Assembly (NCBI GenBank): GCA_009773735.1
Contig: WSYG01000002.1
Span: 1 to 57,949 of the forward strand
Origin: Erysipelotrichaceae bacterium
GTDB taxonomy: Bacteria > Bacillota_I > Bacilli_A > Erysipelotrichales > Erysipelotrichaceae
Length of the DNA: 57,949 bases
Direction: 5' to 3'
A program made the translations under genes and the position numbers. A model generated the notes under the pieces. The model did not search any database, was not told where the DNA came from, and saw nothing but the letters and a program-made list of their open reading frames with translations. Position 1 is the stretch's first letter, and each line of letters starts with the position of its first letter. This document shows, piece by piece, positions 16,516 through 25,140 of this stretch.

Positions 16516-17650
16516 AAACGCCATCATCCACATCGAATCTTTTTCAAATCCTCTGGATACGACCAGTCTTTTTATGGTGTATCAGAAATTATGCTCAAGC
16601 AGTGCTATTGCTTTATATGGCGTGATGGTTCACTTGTCTGTACCCGAACATTTTACCCATGCTCAATTAACTGAACTCTTAGGCACAACGCACGAAAAAT
16701 TACTCTCAGATTTTGAAGCGCTTGAACAAGTTTCTTTACTTGAAAGTTATCATCATCCGGTAGATGATTCTTACTTATATGTCATGAAGATGCCTTTAAA
16801 GATTACCGAGGCCTTAAATCATCCTGTTTTAGGCAGAGCCTATCTAAAATCAGTTGGTGAAGTTCATTATGATACCATCAAACAACGTTATGCTTCGCAT
16901 AAAGTTGTTAAATCTGGCTATGAATCAATCAGTAAACCATTTGAAGCCCATCGTTTAAAAGACTTTGATCCTCAATCAGAAACGCATTTTATCCCAGAAA
17001 ACAGTGAGCTCAGTGGTTTGCGTTTCAATATTCTAGAGCTTAAACAAAGGTGTTCTGACCTTGTTTTTCCACCTCAATTACGAACAGCAGAAAATTTGAA
17101 ATCGATTGAAGAGTTAGGTTCAGTATATGGGGTCACTGTTGCGAAAATGATCCAGTGTCTTGGCGATTGCATCAACATCCATACTTTAACCTTTGATACA
17201 GATAAATTAGAAGGTTTGATTCGTAAAGTCAAGGATCCTATACCACTGCCTGATGATCCATATATGAGTGAACCTGTTGTGTTTTTAAGATGGTTACAAG
17301 AAGGTAAAGAACCAACGGATACAGAAAAACGTTTATTGAGTTCATTGGTAATAGAACAACGGCTTAATCCTGAAGTGGTCAATGTCTTAGTTAAACATGC
17401 TCTAGATTCTAGTAATCAATCCCTAAAGAAAGCGTATGTAGAAACCATTGCAGCTTCATGGAGTCGTTTAAAGATCACCACCAAGGCTCAAGCCTTAGCC
17501 CATATCCAAGGCATATCTAAAAAGCCTGAAAAGGGTAGAAAAGAAGCCATTCCTGATTATAAAGCAGAGTCTGAACCTATGAGCAATAATGAATTGGATG
17601 ACTTAAAAGCAAGACTCAAGAAACTGGGGGAAAAACATGGAAAAGATTAA
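16502..17650 (+). CDS. dnaB: Replication initiation and membrane attachment protein DnaB (Firmicute type)
   Basis: A protein of about 382 residues resembling the Firmicute primosome protein DnaB, which helps load the replicative helicase with DnaD and DnaI. The N-terminal part looks like a winged-helix region. The C-terminal part (about 240-320) resembles the DnaD/DnaB_2 helical domain, with a WLQEGKEPTDTEKRLL stretch. The last 40 residues are charged and probably disordered. Assignment rests partly on its position directly before dnaI. The ATG at 16502 lies inside the end of coaE; a GTG at 16496 is an alternative. It overlaps dnaI by 14 bases. No nrdR lies between coaE and dnaB here. Confidence 0.8.
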   Translation: MERNKNAIIHIESFSNPLDTTSLFMVYQKLCSSSAIALYGVMVHLSVPEHFTHAQLTELLGTTHEKLLSDFEALEQVSLLESYHHPVDDSYLYVMKMPLKITEALNHPVLGRAYLKSVGEVHYDTIKQRYASHKVVKSGYESISKPFEAHRLKDFDPQSETHFIPENSELSGLRFNILELKQRCSDLVFPPQLRTAENLKSIEELGSVYGVTVAKMIQCLGDCINIHTLTFDTDKLEGLIRKVKDPIPLPDDPYMSEPVVFLRWLQEGKEPTDTEKRLLSSLVIEQRLNPEVVNVLVKHALDSSNQSLKKAYVETIAASWSRLKITTKAQALAHIQGISKKPEKGRKEAIPDYKAESEPMSNNELDDLKARLKKLGEKHGKD

Positions 17651-18551
17651 CATCAGTTTCGAACTGAATGAACAACAAAAAGCAGCCCGGGTTCTTTTGA
17701 TCCAAAATGTACTCAAAGATCCAAAAGTCATGAACTTTATGAAACTTCATCATTTAAGCGAATCTTTTGTCTCAAGTCATGTTCAACGTTTTGCGGATTG
17801 GTCGCAAGAACTTGGTCGTTGTGACAACTGTCCAGGTCTACATGCTTGTAAACAAAAAGAAACGGGTCATTTCTTAGATCTTGAATTTGAAGGCATCTTA
17901 CAGACTGTATTTAAACCATGTATGTATCAAAGTGCACAAAACATAAAAACAGCTCATGAGAAACAATACCTAATTAGAGATGGTGGAAAAGAGGTCTTAG
18001 TGGCTGAATTTTCTGATCTTTTAAATGCTGATTTTGATGCGACCTATGCGGAAAGTATTGCGAAAATTGCCTCTTGGATTGAACAACCCAGTGAAAAAGG
18101 CTTTTATCTCTATGGTAATAGTGGGGTAGGCAAGACCTATCTGGCTTCTGCAGTGCTCAACATTTATGCCAAACAAGGATTAAACGTAGCCTTGGTTCAT
18201 GTACCATCTTTGGCCATCAAAGTTAAACAAAGCTTTGATACACCCGATGTGATCGACTATACGATGGCTATGATTAAAAAAGCCAGAGTCGTTGTGTTTG
18301 ATGACATTGGGGCAGAATCTTTATCGGGTTGGTTTAGAGATGAGATCTTATTGCCTTTACTCAACTATCGTATGGAACACCAAAAGATCACTTGGTTTAC
18401 CAGTAATTTGAAGATCGATGGGTTAAGAGCCCACTTCAGATTCAATCAAAAAGGTGATGATGAAGCTTTAAAAGCCAACCGTTTGATGGAGCGTATCGAA
18501 AGTTTAGCAAGTCCGCTGTTGGTTGGTGGAAATAACCGCAGAAACAAGTAA
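17637..18551 (+). CDS. dnaI: Primosomal helicase loader DnaI
   Basis: A 304-residue AAA+ ATPase. The N-terminal region carries clustered Cys and His residues (CDNCPGLHAC, about 62-71), the zinc-binding part that contacts the helicase in DnaI. The C-terminal AAA+ domain has Walker A GNSGVGKTYLAS (about 161-172), Walker B VVVFDDIGAE (about 219-228) and a sensor 1 TSN. It loads the replicative helicase at origins and restart sites. The start follows a GGGGG site inside the end of dnaB. Confidence 0.92.
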   Translation: MEKINISFELNEQQKAARVLLIQNVLKDPKVMNFMKLHHLSESFVSSHVQRFADWSQELGRCDNCPGLHACKQKETGHFLDLEFEGILQTVFKPCMYQSAQNIKTAHEKQYLIRDGGKEVLVAEFSDLLNADFDATYAESIAKIASWIEQPSEKGFYLYGNSGVGKTYLASAVLNIYAKQGLNVALVHVPSLAIKVKQSFDTPDVIDYTMAMIKKARVVVFDDIGAESLSGWFRDEILLPLLNYRMEHQKITWFTSNLKIDGLRAHFRFNQKGDDEALKANRLMERIESLASPLLVGGNNRRNK

Positions 18552-18568
18552 AAAGATACACAAAAAGG

Positions 18569-18592
18569 CCTCATAATGATAAAATTGATGAG
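18569..18592 (+). promoter_or_regulatory. Promoter with overlapping palindrome for pfkA
   Basis: TACACA (18557-18562), 17 bases, then TGA-TAAAAT (-10 at 18580-18585). Six-base inverted arms CCTCAT (18569-18574) and ATGAGG (18587-18592) flank the -10 symmetrically. The repeat could be an operator or an RNA hairpin. No regulator gene is adjacent. Confidence 0.5.
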
Positions 18593-18609
18593 GATAAAAA
18601 GGTGCAGAT

Positions 18610-19572
18610 ATGATCAAAAGAATCGGTGTATTGACTTCAGGTGGAGACTCTCCAGGTATGAATGCTGCCATCAGAGCGATCGTGAGATCGGCTTTGGCGC
18701 GTGGTTTGGAAGTCGTCGCCATTGAAGATGGATATAAAGGCATGGTTGAAGGACGGATGTGGCAAATGAACAGCCGCAGTGTCAGTGACATCATTTTAAA
18801 AGGTGGCACAATTTTAGGAACGGCTCGTTTACCAGAATTCAAAGATCGCATTGTAAGGGCCGCAGCCATCCGCAACCTTGAAGAAAACGGGGTTGAAGCA
18901 GTGGTTGTCATTGGTGGTGATGGGACATATCGAGGCGCTCAAGCTTTAACGGATATGGGCATCAATTGTATTGGACTACCAGGAACCATCGATAATGATG
19001 TGTCATCCAGCGATTATACGATAGGTTTTGATACAGCACTCAATACTGTCATTCAAAACATAGATAAATTAAGAGATACCTCCTCTTCGCATCATCGTTG
19101 CTCGGTCGTAGAAGTCATGGGCAATCGGTGCGGTGATCTTGCGGTATTTGCAGGCATCAGTTGTGGTGCAGAAATGATCATTACCCCTGAAAGGGGTTAT
19201 GATGAAGCTGCTGTTTTAGCGAAACTGAAATATTTCGATGAAGTTCGTAAGAAACGACATGCAATCGTCGTGATCAGTGAAAAGATCACAGACGTGAATG
19301 CCTTGGCCAATAAAATCAGTGAATCTACCAGTTTCTCAGGTCGTGCAACAGTTTTGGGTCACATCCAGCGTGGAGGATCCCCAACCGCATTTGATCGTGT
19401 CTTAGCGACGAGAATGGGCGATAAGGCAGTCGAATTATTGTTAAATGGCATCGGTGGTCATTGTATCGGTATGCTTAAAAACGAGATTATATCCATGCCG
19501 ATCGCAGAAGCATTAGCTTTGCCTAGAAGATCAAGAGAAGAGTTGCTTGCCTTGCATGAAAGGCTGATCTAA
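18610..19572 (+). CDS. pfkA: ATP-dependent 6-phosphofructokinase
   Basis: A 320-residue PfkA of normal length. GGDSPGMNAAIRAIV near the N-terminus binds ATP. GTIDNDVSSSDYTIGFDTALN (about 122-142) holds the catalytic aspartate of the TIDND motif. Gly rather than Lys follows the GGDGT motif region, as expected for ATP rather than PPi use. It commits fructose-6-phosphate to glycolysis. pyk follows after nine bases and a ROK kinase after that, forming a glycolytic operon. The start is preceded by AAGGTG. Confidence 0.96.
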   Translation: MIKRIGVLTSGGDSPGMNAAIRAIVRSALARGLEVVAIEDGYKGMVEGRMWQMNSRSVSDIILKGGTILGTARLPEFKDRIVRAAAIRNLEENGVEAVVVIGGDGTYRGAQALTDMGINCIGLPGTIDNDVSSSDYTIGFDTALNTVIQNIDKLRDTSSSHHRCSVVEVMGNRCGDLAVFAGISCGAEMIITPERGYDEAAVLAKLKYFDEVRKKRHAIVVISEKITDVNALANKISESTSFSGRATVLGHIQRGGSPTAFDRVLATRMGDKAVELLLNGIGGHCIGMLKNEIISMPIAEALALPRRSREELLALHERLI

Positions 19573-19581
19573 GGAGGTCAC

Positions 19582-21006
19582 ATGAATAAGATCCGAAAAA
19601 CAAAGATTATATGTACACTGGGTCCTGCCAGTCAAACAAGAGAAATGATCGTTAATCTTGCGGAAGCCGGAATGAACATCGTTCGCTTGAATTTTTCGCA
19701 CGGAGATCACGAAGGCCATGGTGAAAGAATCCGTTTGGTCAACGATGTCAATGATGTTTCAGGCTACAACCTGGCCATTATGCTGGATACCAAAGGTCCG
19801 GAGATTCGCTGCGGAGAAATGGAAAACGGGGTCCTAACTTTTAAGAAAGGTGATCTTGTCAAAGTTGTCCGCGAAGTGGTGGTTGGAAACAACGAACGTT
19901 TCCATGTCGATTGTGCTGAAATGTATGAAGATGTCAAACCTGGTAATTACTTGTTGATCGATGATGGGAAAATGAGATTAACGGTACTTGAAGTAAAAGA
20001 AGGTGAACTAAGCTGCAGAATAGAAAATTCAGGAATAATCAAAACTAGGAAAGGGGTCAACGTACCTAACGTTACCTTGTCGATGCCTTTTATCTCCGAG
20101 AAGGATGATGCTGATTTAAGATTTGGATGTAAGATGGATGTTGATTTCATTGCTGCAAGTTTTGTAAGACGTGCAGCAGATGTCTTGGCCATTCGTAAGA
20201 TCTTGCTGTCTGAAGGTAAACCAAAGATTGAAATCATCGCTAAAATCGAAAATCAAGAAGGTTATGATAATCTAGAATCGATCTTGGAAGTTGCAGATGG
20301 GGTCATGGTCGCCAGAGGCGATCTAGGCGTCGAAGTATCTACCCAATTGGTTCCAATCTATCAAAAGAAAATGATCAAAATGGCCAATGAAATGGGTAAA
20401 CCTGTCATCACGGCGACGCATATGCTTGAATCCATGATGTACAATCCTCGTCCTACAAGAGCAGAAGCTTCTGATGTTGCTAATGCAGTACTAGATGGTT
20501 CAGATGCAATCATGCTGTCTGGTGAAACAGCGGCTGGCGAATATCCTTTAGAAGCTGTTAAAACGATGGACATCATCGCAACAGCCATGGAAGAAATCTT
20601 GCCTTATCGTGAAAGATTAGATTTATCGATTAAATCATCCCGCAAAACCATTCAGGATGCGATTGGGATCTCAGTTGCTGACTCAGCATTACAGTTAGAT
20701 GAAGTTAAAGCCATCGTTGCCTTTACCCAAGGCGGATCAACCGCTAAACGTATATCTAAATTTAGACCTTCTGTTCCAATATTCGCTGTAACCTTTACCA
20801 AGTCTGTTCAACGTAAATTAAATCTATATTGGGGTGTTATCCCTATGTTCTCAGACATTCAAAACAGCATGACCAATGACGATGAATTAGCCAGCATCAT
20901 CGCCAAAGACAGTGGATTTAGAGCTGGAGAATTTGTGATCATCACAGCTGGTTATCCAACAGGTGAAGGCTCCGCCAACATGATGAAAATCGTAGAGATA
21001 AAATAA
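19582..21006 (+). CDS. pyk: Pyruvate kinase
   Basis: A 474-residue pyruvate kinase with KIICTLGPAS at the N-terminus, the barrel motif IEIIAKIENQEG (about 213-224, catalytic Lys and metal-binding Glu), and MVARGDLGVE. The regulatory C-domain is complete, but the extra PEP-utilising domain found on Bacillus enzymes is missing. It makes pyruvate and ATP from phosphoenolpyruvate. A strong AAGGAGG site precedes it, and it sits in one run with pfkA and the ROK kinase. Confidence 0.97.
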   Translation: MNKIRKTKIICTLGPASQTREMIVNLAEAGMNIVRLNFSHGDHEGHGERIRLVNDVNDVSGYNLAIMLDTKGPEIRCGEMENGVLTFKKGDLVKVVREVVVGNNERFHVDCAEMYEDVKPGNYLLIDDGKMRLTVLEVKEGELSCRIENSGIIKTRKGVNVPNVTLSMPFISEKDDADLRFGCKMDVDFIAASFVRRAADVLAIRKILLSEGKPKIEIIAKIENQEGYDNLESILEVADGVMVARGDLGVEVSTQLVPIYQKKMIKMANEMGKPVITATHMLESMMYNPRPTRAEASDVANAVLDGSDAIMLSGETAAGEYPLEAVKTMDIIATAMEEILPYRERLDLSIKSSRKTIQDAIGISVADSALQLDEVKAIVAFTQGGSTAKRISKFRPSVPIFAVTFTKSVQRKLNLYWGVIPMFSDIQNSMTNDDELASIIAKDSGFRAGEFVIITAGYPTGEGSANMMKIVEIK

Positions 21007-21008
21007 AC

Positions 21009-21908
21009 ATGAAAACAGTCATTGGAATCGATTTAGGCGGCACCAACGTCCGTGTCGCAAAAGTAACAGAAGATGGACAAATCCTTCAAGAATTCAAAAG
21101 CCCATCTTATTCTCAAGAAGGACCTGAAAAGGTCACTTCAAACATCATTTCATTGATCAAAAAGATCGATGGGGTCAAAGATTGTGTTGGGATCGGAATT
21201 GGCGTTCCAGGACCTGTTGATACCATCGCTAACGTCATGAAAATGTCGACTAATCTGAAAGATTTTACTAATTATCCACTGGGTGAACTCTTAGAAAATG
21301 AATTTGGTTTACCTTGTTATTTAGATAATGATGCGAATGTAGCTGGTTTGGCAGAAGCCTTGTTGGGTGCAGGACGCGGCGAAAAAATCGTTTACTACAT
21401 TACCCATTCAACTGGGATCGGTGGTGCTTTGGTGGTTGCAGGTCAAGTCATTTCTGGTAAAAACGGTTATGCTGGAGAAGTTGGAAACATCATCGTTACC
21501 CGTGATGGTGAAAAAATAAATCATCTCAATGTGGGAGCCATCGAAAATTTAGCATCTGGTTTGGCTTTGATTAAAGCAGCTCAAACTAAGATTGATCCTA
21601 AGATTGACACTGCTTATGAACTATTTAAACTCGCTAAGGAAAATCATCCAGTTGCCTTAGAAATCATCGATAGAATGGCGTTTGATTTTGCGTCAATGTG
21701 CTCTGCAGTTGGACATGTGGTTGATCCTGCGGTATTTGTGATTGGGGGAGGCGTTAGCCAATCTCATGAACAATATTTTCCGCTGATCAAGAAATATTAT
21801 CAAGGTTTAGTGCATACAGGTATGAGAGATGTTCAATTCAAACCTGCTGAATTGGATGAACCGGGAATCTTAGGTGCAGCGATGCTACCTATATCCCATG
21901 GCAAATAA
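21009..21908 (+). CDS. ROK-family glucokinase
   Basis: A 299-residue ROK kinase without a DNA-binding domain. DLGGTNVRVAKV (residues 7-18) is the phosphate-binding loop, and LDNDANVAGLAEAL carries the catalytic Asp. The usual zinc motif of ROK proteins (CxCGxxGCxE) is absent; the same place reads DGEKINHLNVGAIENLASG, with no cysteine. The fold may be stabilised without zinc. Position after pfkA and pyk supports glucose as substrate. It starts two bases after the pyk stop with a weak ribosome site. Confidence 0.85.
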   Translation: MKTVIGIDLGGTNVRVAKVTEDGQILQEFKSPSYSQEGPEKVTSNIISLIKKIDGVKDCVGIGIGVPGPVDTIANVMKMSTNLKDFTNYPLGELLENEFGLPCYLDNDANVAGLAEALLGAGRGEKIVYYITHSTGIGGALVVAGQVISGKNGYAGEVGNIIVTRDGEKINHLNVGAIENLASGLALIKAAQTKIDPKIDTAYELFKLAKENHPVALEIIDRMAFDFASMCSAVGHVVDPAVFVIGGGVSQSHEQYFPLIKKYYQGLVHTGMRDVQFKPAELDEPGILGAAMLPISHGK

Positions 21909-21919
21909 AGGAGAATATT

Positions 21920-23155
21920 ATGCCCAGTCAAAGAATGCTTAAAAAGTATGCAAAGCTTGCAGTATGTGTCGGTGCCAATGTTAGAAAAGGTCAACCTTTA
22001 TTGATTTCAGCCTCAGTTGAAACAAAGGATTTCGTTCGATTATGTGTAGAAGAAGGCTATAAAGCAGGCGCGTCTATGGTATCTGTACGTTGGTTGGATC
22101 AAATGGTTTCCCATACGACTTTCAAATATGCCAGTATCGATGTGTTGACTGAAGTTCCTAATTATATCGTTGAACAAATGAAATTCTACATCGATAAAGG
22201 ATATGCAGCCATAAGTATTTCGGCTGATACCCCAGGTGTTATGGCAGATATCGATCAGATCAAGCTACAAAAAGTTGGCATGGCAACTGGAAAAGTATTG
22301 AAATTCTACAGTGAACACATGATGGGCAATAGAACCCAATGGTGTGTTGTATCAGTTCCTACAGAAGGTTGGGCTAAGAAAGTATTTCCTAATGAACGTC
22401 CTTCAAAAGCGGTTGAAAAACTGTGGGATGCAATCTTAAGCGCTGTTAGAATCACCAAAGACAATGATCCTGTTAAAGCATGGAAAGCACATAATGAGAT
22501 TTTGCATAAACACAATGACATGCTCAATCAATACAACTTCAAAGCGTTGAAGTTTGAAAATAGTTTGGGTACGGATTTAACTGTTGGCTTGGTCAAGAAT
22601 CATGTTTGGGCTGGCGGTAATGAAAAATCAACCAAAGGCATCGTCTTTAATCCAAATATGCCAACGGAAGAAAGTTTTACGATGCCTGAGAAAAAAGGCG
22701 TTAATGGAAAAGTTGTTGCAACAAAACCTCTTAACTACAATGGTTCTTTGATCGAAGATTTCTGGTTAACTTTTAAAGATGGAAAAGTAGTCGATTTTGA
22801 TGCGAAAGCAGCCAAAGAATCACTATCTGCCTTGGTCAACTATGATGAAGGATCATGCTATTTAGGCGAAGTTGCCTTGATTTCTCATGATTCTCCAATT
22901 TCAAACTCGAACATCTTATTCTTCAATACTTTATTTGATGAAAATGCATCATGTCACTTGGCGTTAGGCCGTGCTTATCCAATGAATGTCAAAGGGGGCA
23001 ATTCGATGACCCAGGAACAATTGGATGCTGCGGGTGCCAATAATTCTATGACCCACAATGATTTCATGTTTGGATCTGCCGATATGTCGATCACTGGGAT
23101 CACTCAGGATGATCATGAAGTCATTGTCTTTAAAAAAGGAAATTTCGTCTTTTAA
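21920..23155 (+). CDS. M29-family metal-dependent aminopeptidase
   Basis: A 411-residue thermophilic-type aminopeptidase (AmpS/PepS/AmpII family). Typical features include an N-terminal RMLKKYAKLAVCVGANVRKGQ, central SLGTDLTVGLV with NMPTEE, and the C-terminal metal ligands in LGEVALIS, FNTLFDENASCHLALG and MTHNDFMFGS. It trims N-terminal residues from peptides in the cytoplasm. It starts eleven bases after the ROK kinase with an AAAGGAG site. The T-box promoter of thrS begins immediately after its stop. Confidence 0.93.
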   Translation: MPSQRMLKKYAKLAVCVGANVRKGQPLLISASVETKDFVRLCVEEGYKAGASMVSVRWLDQMVSHTTFKYASIDVLTEVPNYIVEQMKFYIDKGYAAISISADTPGVMADIDQIKLQKVGMATGKVLKFYSEHMMGNRTQWCVVSVPTEGWAKKVFPNERPSKAVEKLWDAILSAVRITKDNDPVKAWKAHNEILHKHNDMLNQYNFKALKFENSLGTDLTVGLVKNHVWAGGNEKSTKGIVFNPNMPTEESFTMPEKKGVNGKVVATKPLNYNGSLIEDFWLTFKDGKVVDFDAKAAKESLSALVNYDEGSCYLGEVALISHDSPISNSNILFFNTLFDENASCHLALGRAYPMNVKGGNSMTQEQLDAAGANNSMTHNDFMFGSADMSITGITQDDHEVIVFKKGNFVF

Positions 23156-23184
23156 TTGACAAGTTTTAGCTTAAGCATTACACT
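23156..23184 (+). promoter_or_regulatory. Promoter for the T-box/thrS transcript
   Basis: A consensus TTGACA (23156-23161) starts directly after the aminopeptidase stop. A 17-base spacer and TACACT (23179-23184) follow, giving an expected start near 23191. Confidence 0.8.
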
Positions 23185-23190
23185 TATTTC

Positions 23191-23390
23191 ATAAACCTAC
23201 AACACGGAACAACAGACCCATCCGACATTAGAGAGAAAGTATTTGGTGAAAGCTTTCATAAGGATCATGTCTTACCATCTGTGAGGGAACTTTGAAAAGT
23301 TACGTGACTCTGCGTTAATGAGTTGAGCGCATGAAAGTGCGAAATCAAGGTGGTACCACGAGACACTCGTCCTTATGACGGGTGTTTTTT
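23191..23390 (+). promoter_or_regulatory. Threonine T-box riboswitch with terminator
   Basis: The leader shows the T-box order. Stem I carries AGAGAG and paired arms GACAT/ATGTC and ACAGA/TCTGT. Between them the specifier loop reads TTACCA, giving the threonine codon ACC (23274-23276) followed by A. The T-box AAGGTGGTACCACG (23347-23360) contains UGGU, whose last base would pair with an A73 discriminator. A terminator (ACACTCGTC, five-base loop, GACGGGTGT, T-run; 23363-23390) follows. Uncharged tRNA-Thr should favour the antiterminator and allow thrS transcription. Confidence 0.93.
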
Positions 23391-23406
23391 ATTTAAAAGG
23401 AGATCT

Positions 23407-25140
23407 ATGATCAACATCAAAGAAGATGAAAAACTCAGTGTATTGAATCATTCTGCAGCCCATATGATGGCTCAGGCCATTAAACGGCTTTATCCACAAG
23501 CCTTGTTTTGGGTTGGACCTGTCATTACCGAAGGCTTCTATTACGACATCGATTTAGGCGATGCGATCATCAATGATGAAGCGTTGGTTAAGATCGAAGC
23601 CGAAATGAAGAAAATCGCGAAAGATGGGAAACGGATCGTTCGTGAAGAACTCTCTAAGCAAGAAGCTTTAAAGAAGTTCAAAGATGATCCGTATAAATTG
23701 GACCTGATTTCAAACATGGAAGAAGGATCCATCATTTCAACCTATCGTCAGGATGAATTCGTTGACTTGTGTCGTGGACCGCATGCGAGCACAACCAAAG
23801 AACTTAAGTTTTTCAAGTTGCTGAAAGTTTCTGGAGCGTATTGGAAAGGCGATGCCAACAATAAAATGCTACAAAGAGTCTATGGGATCTGCTTTGACAG
23901 CCAAGAAGCTTTGGATGCACATCTGCATTTACTAGAGGAAGCAAAAAAACGCGATCATAAAAAATTGGGTAAAGAACTCGATCTCTTTATGATGAGCGAA
24001 TATGGACCTGGTTTTCCATTTTGGTTACCAAATGGAATGATCTTAAGAAATATCCTTGAGAACTTTTGGTATGAAGAACATACGAAAGAAGGGTATGAAT
24101 TTATTAAGACCCCGATCATGTTGAACCAAGATCTCTGGGAAGTATCTGGACACTGGTTCAATTATCGTGAAAATATGTATGTTTCTGAGATTGATGATCA
24201 CAAGTTTGCAATCAAACCGATGAATTGTCCGGGAGGCATCTTGGTTTATAAGAATAGTTTACATTCCTACAAAGATTTACCTATTCGTACTGGAGAATTG
24301 GGTTTGGTTCATCGTCATGAAGCCTCTGGTGCCCTCAATGGCTTATTTAGAGTCAGGACTTTTACTCAAGATGATGCCCATATCTACATGCGTCCTGATC
24401 AAATTGAAAGTGAAGTCGTACGTCTCATCAACTTCTTTGATCGTTTCTATAAACTGTTTAATTTACAGTATACGATCGAATTATCGACTCGTCCTGAGTC
24501 CAAATACATTGGATCAATCGACGTATGGGATGCCTCTGAATTGGCTCTACAAAAGGCCTGTGAAGCAGCAGGGAAGTCCTTTAAGATCAATCCTGGAGAT
24601 GGGGCTTTCTATGGACCAAAACTGGATTTTCATATCAGTGATTCTTTAGGGCGTGAGTGGCAATGCGGTACGATCCAATTGGACATGAACTTGCCTGAAC
24701 GTTTTGATATGACGTACATCGATTCTGATGGAGAAAAGAAACGCCCGGTCATGTTGCATAGAGTTATCTTTGGTTCAGTTGAACGCTTTATCGGGATCTT
24801 GATTGAACATTATGCAGGAGCTTTCCCATTATGGTTGGCACCAGTTCAAATTGCTATCTTAGGTGTTAATGGAGAGCTTCATCATGATTATTGTGAAGCA
24901 GTAAAAGATAAATTATTGGCTTTGAAGTTTAGAGCCATCGTTGACAATCGTAATGAAAAATTAGGCTATCGTATGCGTGATGCGCAAATGAAAAAAATCC
25001 CAATCCAATTGGTTATTGGCGATGGAGAAGTCGCATCAGCATCAGTCAATGTCAGAAGATATGGTAAGAATGAATCTGTTTCGATGCCTCTTGATGAGTT
25101 TATCTCAAGCATTCAAGCCGAAAAGGACAGTAAACAATGA
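23407..25140 (+). CDS. thrS: Threonyl-tRNA synthetase lacking the N-terminal TGS domain
   Basis: A 577-residue class II synthetase. The N-terminus enters almost at once into the editing domain, with HSAAH (His15, His19) and CRGPH (about 122-126), the zinc-like site that clears Ser-tRNA-Thr. The catalytic core (about 210-475) has MNCPGG with the zinc Cys, and motif 2 RHEASGALNGLFRVRTFTQDD. The anticodon domain is complete. Typical bacterial ThrS of about 640 residues begins with a TGS domain, which is missing here. Start at 23407 after AAAAGGAG; a longer frame from 23350 would begin in the T-box terminator. The stop overlaps the next gene by four bases. Confidence 0.95.
   Translation: MINIKEDEKLSVLNHSAAHMMAQAIKRLYPQALFWVGPVITEGFYYDIDLGDAIINDEALVKIEAEMKKIAKDGKRIVREELSKQEALKKFKDDPYKLDLISNMEEGSIISTYRQDEFVDLCRGPHASTTKELKFFKLLKVSGAYWKGDANNKMLQRVYGICFDSQEALDAHLHLLEEAKKRDHKKLGKELDLFMMSEYGPGFPFWLPNGMILRNILENFWYEEHTKEGYEFIKTPIMLNQDLWEVSGHWFNYRENMYVSEIDDHKFAIKPMNCPGGILVYKNSLHSYKDLPIRTGELGLVHRHEASGALNGLFRVRTFTQDDAHIYMRPDQIESEVVRLINFFDRFYKLFNLQYTIELSTRPESKYIGSIDVWDASELALQKACEAAGKSFKINPGDGAFYGPKLDFHISDSLGREWQCGTIQLDMNLPERFDMTYIDSDGEKKRPVMLHRVIFGSVERFIGILIEHYAGAFPLWLAPVQIAILGVNGELHHDYCEAVKDKLLALKFRAIVDNRNEKLGYRMRDAQMKKIPIQLVIGDGEVASASVNVRRYGKNESVSMPLDEFISSIQAEKDSKQ

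Noticed and set aside
23350-23406. Upstream start for thrS
   Set aside because: It would translate the T-box sequence and terminator hairpin. The AAAAGGAG site and ATG at 23407 fit better.
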